DNA from: Lepeophtheirus salmonis
Taxonomy: Eukaryota > Arthropoda > Copepoda > Siphonostomatoida > Caligidae
Assembly (NCBI RefSeq): GCF_016086655.4
Contig: NC_052132.2
Coordinates: forward strand, 10,852,805-10,916,804
Direction of reading: 5' to 3'
Length of the DNA: 64,000 nt
Made by a program: the position numbers and the translations under genes. Positions 24,036 to 37,016 of this stretch are shown piece by piece. The notes under the pieces are model-generated. The model was not told where the DNA came from. It did not search any database and saw only the letters and a list, made by a program, of their open reading frames with translations. The first letter of the stretch is position 1; every line of letters starts with the position of its first letter.

Positions 24036-24087
24036 GGTTTTTATATCTAGGAGTTCGAGATAAGTGCATTAACTACAAAAATCATAT

Positions 24088-24180
24088 TGAATCGTCAGTC
24101 GTTAAGAAGCCATCAAGCTCTTTGGATCTCTATCCTCTTGAGTGGAGGGTGAGCTACCGTAGACTTGTTCGTCTTAATAT
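24088..24180 (+). pseudogene. Possible Tc1-like third-motif fragment
   Basis: One frame reads KKPSSSLDLYPLEWRVSYRR, which resembles WPSSSPDLNPLDYxVW of Tc1-like transposases with the third acidic residue as E. Only about 30 codons are recognisable, so chance cannot be excluded. Confidence 0.3.
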
Positions 24181-26159
24181 ACTCAAATTTAATTCAAATT
24201 ATTTTTTACCGGCCTTTCCTTACTCTCTACTTTATTAGTAAAGGAAGTTAACAAGTTTTTTTTTCTTGGGCCATTCATTGTTGGATTTGGATCTGGAGTG
24301 TCAGAAACCTTTATGATAGTAACTTCGTAATAAAGTTATAAAATGTAAACAGTTGTGTTTGGGGTTCACAACTTGATATGCCCCTCCCCCTTGTACGATA
24401 AAACTATTATTTTGTGTGTTCTCAATCGAAAACTATAATTCTCAAGAATGTGATTCAACTCAAGAAGTCTTCTCTTTTCTTTCATATTTGAGTTTCAATC
24501 TTATAAGATTAACCTAATCTAAACATTATGGCTTTAAATTAAACTATATAATTATAATAGAAAATTTAAATATTAACTACACTCATACCCGAAAATATTA
24601 TACAGTCTTAAAACTAATAAATGTACATAATATATAGTACATTGTAAATGGGGTTAACTGTTAATAAGATCTGAAGTCCTTCTTGTTTCTAACTAAAGAT
24701 GAATTTAGATATAATATTATTCATATAAACTGTACATTTTGATACAAGATTCAATTTTAAAATAACTCTTACATTTGTTTTGAATTAGTCAAGCTTAGAG
24801 TGGAACAAAGAATAAAAACTTCTACATGTAGCAATAAACTTTAAAACTCTTCATCATTATCAAAGCCAGGCTGTCAAACAGTCTGGAATTGAAAAAAATG
24901 TGTCTGAATCTTATTTACTGTTTTAATAACAGTATTGATTGATTTGTGAAGTTAACCACTGATTTTTATTGTAGCAGGCTCTGGCTGTGGATTAACCAAA
25001 GCACTACAAGTACGGCTTTTCAAGAAACTGATGAAGCAACAATGATGCTCTATCATAAATGGTGCAACACACATATATTGTTCTGCAAGAATGTTAGCAA
25101 GTTGGATATTTTTCACTTGGAAAAATTATCAGTGATATCCAAAAATCCTTAGTATTAATTATAAGACAAATATCATTTCTAGAAACAACTTTTCATCTAT
25201 GACAAAATACAAACTTAAGCAAAAATCCTATCTTCATCTCCTAGTAAAATTGACTTGTTTAACTGTATGCTAAATTATGTTGCAGGAAGAATGTTACCCA
25301 ATTTATTTTCTATGTTTCCAGGCATTTCATCCATTCTTCCTTGAACTGAGTTAATACTGAGAGATATATCATAATTTGGTCACGTGACTTATGTACAGCA
25401 TTGAGACTATTCTTTCCTACTGCCCAATTGTGTAAGCCTTACCAGATCCAACAATCAGGAAAGATATATTGTAGAAAGAATGCAAACTGTTACTAGATTG
25501 TTTGAAGCGATCAAAACCTTATTTGCAATAGTTTTTTGTGCCTTCTTGAAATTTTCTAAAAACTACAGACATGACTATCAAGGACTTTTGGTTTCAATAG
25601 TGAAAGAAAATTAATTACTATTGATGTAGAAAAGATGTTAACATAATTTTTTATTACTGAACGTCCATTAAGTACTTTTTTGAAGTTTCCGGTTACATAA
25701 TTTTGGTTTATGTTAGTTTGTAACTAAAGTATACGTATTTATTCTAAGTAGTTTGTTTGTATTTGAATGTAATATTATATTGAGTGTCATGGAAACGAAC
25801 TTTGATGTTATTAAATCCTGAAATATTCAATTACTACCTACATTTAAATATACACCAATATAATTATACAGTAGAAACTCCAATGATTGTCTAATCTTAC
25901 ATGGAAAGATATTGGAGCCATTTGATGGATTCCCTCTCTTCCTACTCTAATAATAAATTATTTGAATTGCAAAGGGTCGTTTCGTTTCACTAAACAAAGT
26001 TATTTCCTTATTATTCAAAGGTTACAAAGATCAATTGAAGATTTCAAGTATCCGCTAACGTTGTTTCCAATTTCGAGATGGAAAGAGAAAGTATGGCTTG
26101 CGGGTAAAACCAAGGTACACGGATTAACTTTGTGAAAAGATAATTAGTGACGTAAATTC
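24181..26159. other. Non-coding stretch
   Basis: No gene recognised. A 68-codon plus-strand ORF (24946-25152) opens near an acceptor-like TTTTATTGTAG but shows no known motif. Confidence 0.4.
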
Positions 26160-26560
26160 AGTGTTTTTCTAGCTGCTCTTTTTTCTTGGAGTTGGTAATC
26201 TGAAGAATGAATTATCTTTCTAATATATTCCATCATATTCAAAACCTGATTCAAGATTCGTTGGTGCTCATAAAAGATAGAGAGTTACCTTGAGGGTGTG
26301 TTGCAGAGTTATAAAAGTCCTTGTTGCACTGAGAGTAGAATTAAAGATCGAAATCGGAGTAATTCTACATAATGTCCTTTTTTATTTATTTCTCTCTCTC
26401 CTCCTTTGTCACAGCTTTTTGTAACTGCTCCAAGGAAATGTCATGACAGCAAATCTTCGTCAAAGTGTCTGGGTTAACCATGTTTCTTATCTGTCTCTTT
26501 TTTTAACATGCCTAAAATTAACACCATTTTCATTAGTAAGGATAACACCCCTTCACTGAA
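26160..26560 (+). repeat. Interspersed repeat family B, long copy
   Basis: The modules in order are CTAGCTGCTCTTTTTTCTTG then GAGTTGGTAATCTGAAGAAT (26.17 kb), TGCTCATAAAAGATAGAGAG and ACCTTGAGGGTGTGTTGC (26.27 kb), GAAATCGGAGTAATTCTAC (26.35 kb), and AATGTCATGACAGC with CTGGGTTAACCATGTTTC (26.44 kb). The same modules occur inverted at 50.64-51.22 kb. The unit is at least 400 bp; its class is unknown. Confidence 0.65.
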
Positions 26561-27647
26561 TACCCTATGCAAAACCTACTACGTAGTATGAAAAAAAAAC
26601 CATTGTGAGACATGTGAAAAAAGAGACTCAATATGACCTTTTTGGAGCTTTCTCCTACTTTATACAAACATACAATTCTATAATATTTTTATTATAGAGA
26701 AAGTCAATACTGTCCACCTCGGGAATATAAAACCAATAACTTTTCTGTTTGTGTATTTAGTGAGTAAATAAAGTTTTATATACACATACATAAATAAAAA
26801 ATGTGAGTGACTTCAAGCATATAAAAATGAAGCAACAATGTGTGACATGTATGCTTAATGCCTTTACATAAAAGAAATGGGATGACCAGTTGATAAATAA
26901 TTTTCAAATTATTTTTTTATATTTGCCAATGGAGACTTATAATATGTATAAAGAAAATGTTCATAAATAAGAGACAAGAAGATAAATATGTGATGCATCA
27001 ACATTAAAAAAATCTGCCACAAAATAAGTAATAGGACAAATGCCAATTAATTTTTTTATTTAATACTAGCGTCAGTTCCGGGTATTGCCCAGAATGATTA
27101 TGAGACGACCAACAGACACAGTTTGCTTTATCAATAAAGAAGATAAATCCTTAAAACAGTGTAACTCTCGATTTTTTATGAGTACAACCACCCGTAGCTA
27201 CTCGGTACTCTGTTTTATTCTCCTCCAGAATGAAATAATAATGACAACAGGTTGAGATAAAAAAAAAAAATATTATTAAAATCAAACTTTTTAAAGACTT
27301 TTTAACAGAGAATAACATTTATTTTTTTTTGCAAAAGGACAGATAAAAGGACACTAAATTAAGTCACATTGTATCAACTCACTCAATAATCCAATTGTAT
27401 TCCATCATCACATAATGAAATACCCTACTTCCCTAAATGAAACATTCTTTGAGATTGAAGAACGCAAGATTTGATGTTTGTATCATTATCTAAAAGTGTA
27501 CGTAATTACGTGCATTATTTAAAGAAAAAATTACTTTTTAATGAATTACTAACACAATTTGTGGTTGTGGTTTTGTCAACTTAAAAATAATTTTGAACAA
27601 AAATCAAGAAGGGGAAAAAATCCCATTATTATTTTACTTCATAAATT
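26561..27647. other. Non-coding stretch
   Basis: No gene seen. GAAATAATAATGACAACAGG at about 27231 is another stray family B word. Confidence 0.4.
27064..27145 (+). repeat. Interspersed repeat family C
   Basis: CTAGCGTCAGTTCCGGGTAT then TGCCCAGAATGATTATGAG and ACAGACACAGTTTGCTTTAT. The reverse complement of 52.88-52.95 kb has the same order (CTAGCGGTAGTACCCAGAAT, TGCCCAGAGTTATTAC, CATACAAACTTTGCTTTTA). The family is not identified. Confidence 0.55.
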
Positions 27648-27925
27648 TGACCTCTTCCAATTTGAGTTTTTTCATCCAAAATATAGAAACTGACATTTTT
27701 CCCGTTCTCCAAGGTATAAACTAACTGTATATTGATTTAGGATCTTGGATATGGATGCCGTAAGAGCCATATAGCTTTATCATAGACGTTTTTCAAAAAT
27801 GCTGCAACATTCGTCAAATTGTATTTATTTGTATTCACTCTAGCTATCCTGAGATTTATGCTATAGTATAAATCAGGGATACCAAATAAAAACTAACATA
27901 GTATTCTTGAATATGAAGATATAAC
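27648..27925 (+). pseudogene. Decayed copy of an exon-like segment (inverted partner of 28.6-28.94 kb)
   Basis: It aligns over about 280 bp with the reverse complement of 28600-28935, at roughly three quarters identity by eye. The second block encodes GCRKSHIALS, a stop, then TFFKNAATFVKLYL, parallel to ACRKSHLALSSTFLRNAPKF in the partner. The candidate intron is shortened to 27 nt (27714-27740), too short to splice normally. The upstream block is frameshifted and there are internal stops. I take it as the dead member of an inverted duplication. Confidence 0.45.
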
Positions 27926-28391
27926 ATATATATGTATAATGTATATATACTTGTGAAATTTTAATTAAATCTAATGCACAAGCATAAATATGTTTTATGC
28001 TTGGAAAGGATTACATAATTATGAATTCTAAATGTTGCTCTTAATACATATTTCTAATAAAAAGACATCAATAAATATGTAAATAACAATGTATACTGTG
28101 CAATATTTACTAAAATTGATAATATAATACTTAGATAGATATAGATAGAGAATAACAAAGTGAAAGGGGCATTAGTATGCACCAGACTATTAATATAAAA
28201 TAAAATAAACAAAGCCTTAAGTAGTAATCAAAGATATTCTAAAATTCCTAATTTTCTGTTCATAATATTGAACATTGATTTGTTAATATTTAAAAACAGC
28301 TGATATCATGACATGTGGAATACAATTACGCAGTGGGAAAGTGTTTATCGATAAAAGTAAACTAGATGAACCAACTGAAAAAAGGTCATTC

Positions 28392-28455
28392 GGGGGTGTC
28401 CGTAGGGGGTGGGCTGGTAGGGCAGTAGCCCCCTCAAATTGAAGAATTTTTGTAC
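28392..28455 (+). repeat. Interspersed repeat family D
   Basis: GGGGTGTCCGTAGGGGGTGG then GGGCAGTAGCCCCCTCAAAT and GAAGAATTTTTG. A second copy with the same order lies at 34.62-34.69 kb. The G+C-rich wording stands out from the surroundings. Confidence 0.55.
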
Positions 28456-28599
28456 CACAATCTTAGAACACAACAGGAATAAATTCGACATTTTCCAGAA
28501 ATCCATTTAAACAATTGACAATACATTAATTAGTGACATCATATTTGAAAAAATGATTTTTGTATGTTTTTGTTATGATAGTATGTGTATGTTTTTGCA

Positions 28600-28935
28600 T
28601 TAGAGATATCTAAAATTTTTACTTGCATATACTCGTATATATATTTTTTTAATATTCATATTCAAGAATATTGTGGAAGCAATTATTTGGTACTCCTTCA
28701 ATGCTATAGCATGAATCTCCGGGTAGCTACGATGAAAACAAAGATATAATGTTTCAAATTTTGGAGCATTTCTTAAAAAGGTCGATGATAAAGCTAAATG
28801 GCTCTTGCGACAGGCATATACAATATCTAAAATCAAAGTTATTTATACATTTAGTTAGCTTATACCTTGGAAAATGGGAAGAATATCAGTTTCTATATTT
28901 GTGATAAAAAATTCAAATTTGAAGAGGTTTAACAT
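28600..28935 (-). CDS. Candidate two-exon gene fragment, unassigned
   Basis: The upstream block (28866 to about 28931) reads LFKFEFFITNIETDILPIFQ and ends at an AAG|GTATAAG donor. A 39-nt intron-like gap (28827-28865) holds a CTAAC branch-like word and ends TTTTAG. The second block continues in phase: DIVYACRKSHLALSSTFLRN, APKFETLYLCFHRSYPEIHA, IALKEYQII, and stays open to 28600. The FL..AP.F..LY...HRSYPE..A pattern faintly recalls the helix around FLxxAPxxxxYxxYxxNYPxA in RhoGEF (DH) domains; this is a weak, by-eye resemblance. No upstream acceptor was found, and the intron is near the practical minimum. It could also be part of a repeat. Confidence 0.3.
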
Positions 28936-31145
28936 ATTTTACATACAGTTTATAGACAATTTATTGAAAATTGTGGCATGATTTATGATATCCAAGAATT
29001 TTAACTAGAGATTATACCTAGGTATAGTTTAAAACCTTTAATTGATTTTAGTGATATGGTCCTACTACTATTAATTATGCATTCTTTTTTTTGTGATGAT
29101 CCATTTTGGCTACTTTAAGTGCAATTTGAAATCAAGAATAACTTGTTAAAAAAAATTCAGGATCATTTGTCAAAAAATACGATTTTATTTTATAAGCTTG
29201 CTTATATGTTGAAAGAACGTATATATGTAACAGATTAAATATTCTCTTTAGAATTAGAATTATAAAAGATTCAACAAAAGACATATTTTTTAAAAGAGAA
29301 AAATAAAGTTTTTTCTCGATAAAGTTATTTAAGAATAGGAATCTATGAAAGTTTATTGATACAAGTAATCTAATTCAATAAAACGTGCTAGGAATTTACT
29401 TTGATAAATATATTTAATAGCAATCATCCTGCAATTGAGGATAATTTCTTTTAAATGCTTGTATCTATATCCAGGGCTCTATAGACACCCTAGCCCATGG
29501 CTTGTAAAAAATCAATCGAGCCTGTATCCAGCCCGTTTGGATACGAAATACTGTACCTTATATCTGTCATCTACACAGGCAATTCTGGTTTTAAATCATG
29601 GGTATTACCTTGTGTTAACGTCTCAACCATCTAATATACTTTGGAAATAAATATCACTGGTGTTTTTCAAGTAAAGTATATTTTTAAAATACAGTTTTCG
29701 CAATATCTCACTTCCTGTGTAGTTCAGAAATGTTTTTTAACAAAACTGAGATTTGCAAATTCAGAATTTCTTATAAATTTCCATTCCAGAGAAAATTGAT
29801 CTATTTAACATATTCTGTAAAACGCTTTGTGTCGTTGCTTCTGATTGGACAAAATGTTATTTTATATGGGTCGAATCTAAGCCAATCATATACTTTCGTA
29901 TGTACATATACCAAGCAAATTAGTTGTTTACATTTTGTGGTATTCTGTGCTTGAATTTTTTTTTTCATATTGCTATTAAAAAAAAAAAAAAATTACCTTC
30001 TCTTTAGGATAGTGGCAAATTTCAATAATTTTCAAACACTGTGTATGTGTCAAGGAAAAAAAAGAAATCTGTTTCGATATTTTACAAATAGTTCGTTTTT
30101 CTGAAAGCATTTTTTTTTGTTATTTGTTTTGTTTTTTGGTTATGAGCAAACTAAAAAAATATATTATTTTTTCTAGGCTGTGTCTCGTTGTAAAAAAAAG
30201 AAAAAAAAGATTGGCAAAGGCTTAGAAGAATGATCCCAGTACCCTTTATGTGAGTAAGATACACCTATAAAATAAAATTATCATTCAGGGAGTTGTATTA
30301 TTTTGCTACAAGATGCCCTCACTCTTTTTGACACTTTATTTACAAACTAATATACGTAAGCAACTTTAATACCCTATTGGTTTTATTGTTTGCAAAAAAA
30401 AATCATTTCATACGGATATAATATTTATTTTATTGGTGAATGCTGTACTTGATCGAAAAGACTGAATCATGATGGACAATTTATTTGAAAAAAAATAGTG
30501 GAGTTATCAAAAACAGTTTTAGGATATTTTGCCCTTGAAACTTTTACCCTCATATATATATATAATAGCAAAATATATTTTCTTACGTTTAATATAAGGT
30601 TTGAAATGGGGTTCCCTCCCATTGAAATCATTTTTATTGCAATTTTTTATTCAGTAGCGTAAAATGAGCTCATTTAATTTAAAATAAATTATATTTAAAG
30701 CAGAACATATCAAACATGAGTGTTACACCTTTTCATGATCGAAAAGCAGCTGAGTAGTAGAATATTGTAGTTCAAGTTGCAGTACTGACTATGTTTATTG
30801 AAATTTATTTATTTATGTTCTTTCTTCCTTTTATCTCTCAACTAAAGTAACCCGGTAAAAAAACAGTTTGAATTTATTACAATAAGTACCAACATTCATT
30901 TTTTTAAATGTTATATATATATATAATTTGAATTAAAATACTCACATTTCAAGTAATTCCCAGTGAAAAAAGAGTTAGCAAGGGATTCACCCAGTTCAAT
31001 TTTTGCATGTGTCCCGAGACGTTGTGTTTATACCTTTGCATTGAATTAAGTGAATTGTCAAGTTGAGAATAAAAATAATATTTTATGGAAACTTAAAAAA
31101 AGACAAGCCATTTTAGCCTGATCTTGGGGTACTATCTCCTTTCAG
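28936..31145. other. Non-coding AT-rich stretch
   Basis: ORFs at 29435-29650 and 29730-29954 show no known motif. Short TA microsatellites lie near 30550 and 30912. Nothing else was recognised. Confidence 0.45.
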
Positions 31146-31474
31146 GGGTTGAGCAACGACTCAATTTTAAATTGTGGGAATTTTTTTTATCACCTTAAAA
31201 GAGTTGCAGACAATCACATCATGCCCATTCCATGGCATTTGAGAATGTCATTTGCATTAAGTTATGAGAAGGCAGCTGACAAAATCTGCGACAAGTTCTT
31301 AAAAATATTGGACCTGCCCATATCGTGGAAGAAGATAATCATGGGTTTAATTTTAAAGTAAAAGATGGAAATCGATTTACTATACAATTTCAAATATCTT
31401 CAGGATCTTTATTCTTCACTGCTAATACAAAGACTGTGGAAAATTATTTAAATATCGCAGGAATAAGTTTATGA
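31146..31474 (+). CDS. Exon-like segment, unassigned, with an internal frame change
   Basis: A good acceptor (TATCTCCTTTCAG, ending 31145) is followed by an open frame to 31361. It reads GLSNDSILNCGNFFYHLKRV, ADNHIMPIPWHLRMSFALSY, EKAADKICDKFLKILDL, PISWKK. From 31337 a second frame takes over (NHGFNFKVKDGNRFTIQFQI, SSGSLFFTANTKTVENY) to a TGA at 31472. Codon usage and residue mix look coding-like in both parts, so one ancestral frame with an indel near 31335 is plausible. No family is recognised. It may be a pseudogene, a transposon-derived piece, or a real exon with a sequence error. Confidence 0.3.
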
Positions 31475-34400
31475 CTGGTATTCTTGCAGCTACCATCAAG
31501 TACGGATTCATTAATTTGATCCCGGTTTAGTAATGTTAGCAAGATAATCGTTTTAAAAAGAATAGTGGAGGAAAAGTTTGAAAAGCCTTGGTATTGAATA
31601 AATCTTATCTTGTAGATTTGACCTAATCTACTGTCGAAGGAGGAAATTTTTGTGTCGCACGCTTTTTATGAAGTACAAAAGTTTTAACAGACATTCATAA
31701 AAGTATTGAAAAAATGATTTATTTTCGTTTCCCTTCTTCTTTCAGACTCTACCATATAAAATATCAGAGCAAATATCCAAATTAAAAATAAAATAAAATC
31801 TGGATACCAATGCGATGGATATTATACCCAATATATAAGTTATTCGATTTTGATCTGATATATTACCCGACGTTTAGTAGACACTTCAATTTCAATTTGC
31901 CATATCTCTTGAAATTGTTGTGAAATTTTACAAGTAAAGTATTTCTAAAAAAGTAAAATAAGCGAAAAAAACATTTATTTCGAATCAATTTTTTAATTAA
32001 TTTTTTGTGACAATGAGCTTAAATTATGACCGTACTGATACGTTCCATGTTTACATAATCTGCAAACGAAATTCAAGTCTAAAAAAATAAATCCAATTTG
32101 AACATGCTACACTTTGATCCGTGAGGTCAAATTCAAAATCAAATATATTGATAAACATGGCCACAAAAACTTGCTAATTTTGCGTCACTGAAACCTACCA
32201 CTGTACTACAAAATACTAAATTTTTACATACATGGAAATCTAAATATTGTTTGGAAGAAGTACGTTTTTTTCCCCCATATGAGTTAACTTTTCTTCCCAT
32301 ACAAGTCAATTTTTATTTTATGTGTACAATAATAAATAGGAATAAAATAGGGACTGCATATATATTGATTAATATTTCTAAAATGCCAAATTAAAGATGA
32401 GTCTTTTTTTACAATTTAGTATTACAAGTTTTAATCTTAAGAATTTTTTTTTGTTAAGTTTAAAGTAAAAAACTCATTACTTACTGCAAACATCGTTGAA
32501 TAAATCAATTTATTTTAGACCAGTCCTTACAAAAATGTATAAAAATATTTAATTAGTTTGTTCGACTAAAAATCATGCCGGTCTAAGATTTTAAGACCGT
32601 AACCCAAAACTATTTTGTATTCAGTTGGCTTTGTAATGCAAGTTCAAAGAAAGCAAGTACAATAATAGCGTAGTTCTCTTAATGCAAGATAAAGATTAAT
32701 AGTTTTTTTTTGCTATTTTTTGTGTATTGTGTATGAATAATAAATTGTATTCAATAAATATATGCAAATAATATGCACATATTTTGGTTATTTTGTATTG
32801 ATAAGATATGACAATTTATTGAGAAATGCAAAGAGATGACAAAGGAAATCGATTGGCAATTTGGCATAGTAACGTAGTAGTTAATAAGATCTTCAGCCCC
32901 GAGCAATAGCACGATAGAAACAAGAATAGTTTAATACCTTGGGATACAATTACCACAATATACAAATTTGTATTTATCCTCTTAAATTGAATTAATCCTT
33001 TAAATCGTGGTTTTTTGCTTGTTTTTTTGTTCTTTTTTTTTTCTACAAATAGACAATTAAAAACACATATAAAATAAATTAACATAGATAAAAACAGAGA
33101 TCTTCCCTCCTTCTTTCCTAGATACAATACACTGGCTATTGAGCGTTAGTGTTTGTCAACACTGGATCCATCATTTTAAAAAGAGTCAAGCTCTATTAGC
33201 AATCTCTTTACTAATTTTCCAATCCCTATCAATACGTTTTGAGCGTTGACTTTTTCTGAATAAAGTATCACTTCAACTTTCGCTTTGATTAACTACAGGT
33301 ATCAACTCTCGAAAGCCTCTTCCATACTTGCCAACGTTGAGACTAGCCAGTCAGAGAGACTCAATATCTCCTCCTAATGCCTCCAAATCTCAGCTTTTAC
33401 TACTCTCACCACTGGGGTGAGACGATCACAAAAATAATATAGTTGGAAGGAAGTCTGGATTTTAGTTCTACAAAAATTGATCATCTGCTCCTCAGGGGAC
33501 TTGGCACTTGTTTGTAAAGATCAACAAGGTTACCAATCTATACTTAAACAATGTTTGTTTATGTATAGCTAAAAAGGTTTTCGGAATACTGCACGTAGAC
33601 TCGCATCCCAAGCGTTTCAGTCCAGACCAAGTATCTCCATTCTTCTTTTCACAAATACTTCAGTACGCTGTTAACTGCTGTAAACGGTTCTTCTAATTTC
33701 CTGATTTTTCAGACAGCTCAAAGCGAAGAAAAACGGAATTTGAGCCCCGGTTGACACATGCCCCCTCCTAGACTGTGTGAAACTTCTTCGAGCTCTCTAA
33801 TCAGCTTGTTGGAGTGCTAATGAGATATCAGGACTTTTTCTGCAAAGTTTAAAAGAAGATGCAACCTTTGGAACTAATTTTGCTTCATAGATAATGTAAC
33901 TGCATATAGTTGTTATGTCAATTTTCATGTTTACAATCTTTCAAATCAACTCGCTCCAGCAATTTGAAAAGTTGACTCAGCTCTGGGACTCGATCTACTT
34001 TTTTACTTTAAGTGTTAGCCTCCCTCAACACCTAACAAATTAACAACAACCAACTTTTAAATTTACCACATATTTTCATGATTCTTAAGAAGGTTTGATA
34101 ATTTATAGCAATAAAAGAAAATTTAATGATCACAAATAAAATACTCAAAGGCTGTTAGCTAAAAAAATAATGATTATAAAATAAAAGATAAAAAGGTAAT
34201 GTTTCAAAAATAAGAATAATTTGTTTTATCTTGTTGAAACTCCAAAGTGCTACTGGTAAGATTGCTTGAAAATATTTTTTCTCGATGTTTTATATTCGTA
34301 AAAGTATTTTAAGCGCTTTAATTGATATGTACAAGTGAAAAATGGATGGAACAGAATTGAAATGAAGAAGTTATTTTTTAGTCCAACTGTTAATCTTGTA

Positions 34401-34618
34401 ATTATATTTTTGTTTTCTTTTTTACCCTGGTCAATAGTTGCCTTGTACAATGAATGTTCAATAACGTAGGTAGTAGATACGAGCTGGCCCAGAGTTTGCA
34501 ATGGAACGCAAGATACACTTAAAGTTTATTTCATTTTGTTATTTCTATTGAAATAAATTGCTTTGACTTACGAAATCTGTTCCAGAAATGAATGTAACTC
34601 TTATGACACGGTATTATA
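31475..34618. other. Non-coding stretch
   Basis: No gene recognised. The part at 33.13-33.85 kb is less AT-rich than its surroundings, but all six frames are broken and no motif was found. A 103-codon minus-strand ORF (32816-33127) looks like chance. Confidence 0.4.
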
Positions 34619-34688
34619 GGGGCGTAGTAGGGGATGGGCTAAAGGGAATGTAGCCTCCCTTCCCAACGGCCCAATTAATAAATTTTTG
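34619..34688 (+). repeat. Interspersed repeat family D, second copy
   Basis: GGGGCGTAGTAGGGGATGGG, then AAGGGAATGTAGCCTCCCTT and AATAAATTTTTG. The word order matches the 28.39 kb copy. Confidence 0.5.
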
Positions 34689-36419
34689 CTTTTTACTAAT
34701 TTATTTTTTTGGGGGTCAAAATGAAAAAAAACAAATTTTAATGAAAGATTTATATTTAAAAAAAAAGGTCATTCCGGCAAATTATGCAACAGAGTAAAAA
34801 AGCCAAAATAAAATATTAAATTTCAAAAAAATAATATTTTGTGAATATATATCATGTGGACTCTGTATTACTTTATATTATTTAATCGTTGTGTATATAG
34901 TGTATAAGGTGTATTATAATTTCAACGTTAACTAAAGGAAATAAGTTGATTGTTTAACTTTTTAATACTCCATTAGAATAATTGAGATTTAAATATTATT
35001 TATCTGGCTCGAACTGCCAATTAATTCTTTCAAGAAAACAAACAAATTTTATACCCCTTTATCAGCAGATATCTTTCCTCAATCATTTGTGAATTTCTTT
35101 GCCGTTTCATAATTTCTTTTTCTAGGGATTTAATAATTTTTTTGAGAAATAAGCAATCATATTATAACCATAAAAAATCATTTTTTATAAAATTTATAAT
35201 GCATTAATGACATTTAAAGCAAAAAAAAAAAAAAGTCTCGATTGAAGTATTAGTACATAATTTTACTTTTTAACAATAGAACTTCCAAAAGGGCCATTTT
35301 TGCCCATTTAGTAAAACGATTATATTTTGTAAATAATGATTCGTTTTGTATATTAATTTTTTGTGAGTTAATATATAAACAATCTTGAATATATATCGAG
35401 AAATATTAGAAATATGTATTCTTTTACATTATATCACAGCCTTACTTCTCTAACACAAAAATACCCCACGTTTTTGGTTGACGACTCTCGATATCCTCGT
35501 CCTACTTGATACATCATGGTTATTTCATAATTTATTCTTTTTCATAAGCAAATGAAGTAATATGTAAAAAAGGGATCTATGTAAAGAAAAAACTAAGTTT
35601 ACTGATTAGATAAGTAAAAACATGAGATGCAGTTGATATTAATAAAAGTTTAAATTCAGTCGTACCATATTCCTTGCTCTCGTCTTTTCCTCGTACTATT
35701 TTTTGGGTTATGAAATGTCACCTCTTGTCATAAACGCATACAACCCAATATTTCATGGATATTTTTTTAGTTATTTAGGGGCTTTGTTTTTCGATTTTGT
35801 GGGGTGAGTTAATAAGCTCTAAATTTTAACTTATATTAAATTGAAAAAACATATATTAGCCCCAATATAGCCCTTTTCACATAAAATCTATAAATTTTTT
35901 ATCATTTCATTATGACCATACATTTTGGATACTTAAAAATAAATTTTAGGCACACTTAAAGGGATAGTTAGAATAATTTGTTTTTAGAAATTGAAGATAA
36001 TGCGTGGAAGAATACTAATGTAATCCACACTCAATTTTGAGAAAATATCATTCTAATTTGATTATGTGTTAAAGTAACAGATACACATATGTAAAAGCTA
36101 AAATATTCTACTACGAATGATAACAATAAAGGATTCATCAAAAGGATACTTTTTAAAAAGAAAAAAACAGTAATTTTGAGTAAAAGTTATTTAGATAATT
36201 ATGTTTTTTAGAATTTTTAGTTTTTGCTTTTATGTCGACTGGCCACATTTGTTCTATTACATGTATATAGTCATGATATTAACCTTCAACAAACATTTTT
36301 TCCACTTAATCGTCAAAACTTTTCTTTTATTTTGACTAAAAAGGCGAGTAATTGCAAAAGAAAACGAACAGTAAAATTTTTGCAGGCCATTAAAATCAAA
36401 ACTGAAGCATTTTAAAAAT
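34689..36419. other. Non-coding AT-rich stretch
   Basis: No gene, RNA or repeat was recognised; a 63-codon ORF at 36224-36415 has no known motif. Confidence 0.45.
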
Positions 36420-36558
36420 CTTCAAATTGTCACTGAACCAACATTTTTGTGGATTCTGTTCCGTTAATTTCGATGCCCAAGATGTACAAAATGCTCTGGA
36501 AGGCCATTGTCGAAACTGGTATAAAAAATTAGAAATTGTCGACCCGGACGTCTTGTAA
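36420..36558 (+). other. Short ORF with Cys/His spacing, unassigned
   Basis: One plus-strand frame reads LSLNQHFCGFCSVNFDAQDV then QNALEGHCRNWYKKLEIVDP, ending DVL and a stop. CxxC followed by HC about 17 residues later recalls small zinc-binding modules but fits no named one. It could be a remnant of a transposon zinc finger or a chance frame. Confidence 0.2.
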
Positions 36559-37016
36559 ACACTGTTTTGATTGCCTAGGAGATAAACATTGATCGGAAAA
36601 AAAATCAATCAAAAATATTAGATTTCTGTTTACTACACCTTAAATTAGATTTTTCTACTTTTCTGGTTTTGGTTTAAGATTTTTGTATGTTGATGACCCA
36701 CTATCTCTTTATTTCAATCTTATAATTTCATTGGGGCACATTATTTAAGGTCGCCCGCAAGTCATACTTTCTCTCTATAAGGAACTAATTTCTCATAGAG
36801 AATAATACATTATCTGAGTAGCAGGAGAGGGATTTTGGAGGATCTTGAAAGTAAATAGAAGTTTTCATTATGTGAAGGAGTTTGTGAATTTGTCTTTTAT
36901 ACTTTTTCCGTCACTACCATGAACCATGACATTATAATTGTAGGATGAACATAATTGCCATGAAGGAAAATAACTTCTATATCATCAAATATACAACATA
37001 CCCATTTCATTCATTG
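36559..37016. other. Non-coding stretch
   Basis: Nothing recognised. Confidence 0.35.

Noticed and set aside
32816..33127. 103-codon minus-strand ORF
   Set aside because: Lys-run and Phe/Ile/Leu composition, no domain, no splice or promoter context.
33130..33850. Less AT-rich patch that might hide a gene
   Set aside because: All six frames contain frequent stops, and no transposase, RT or domain motif was recognised.
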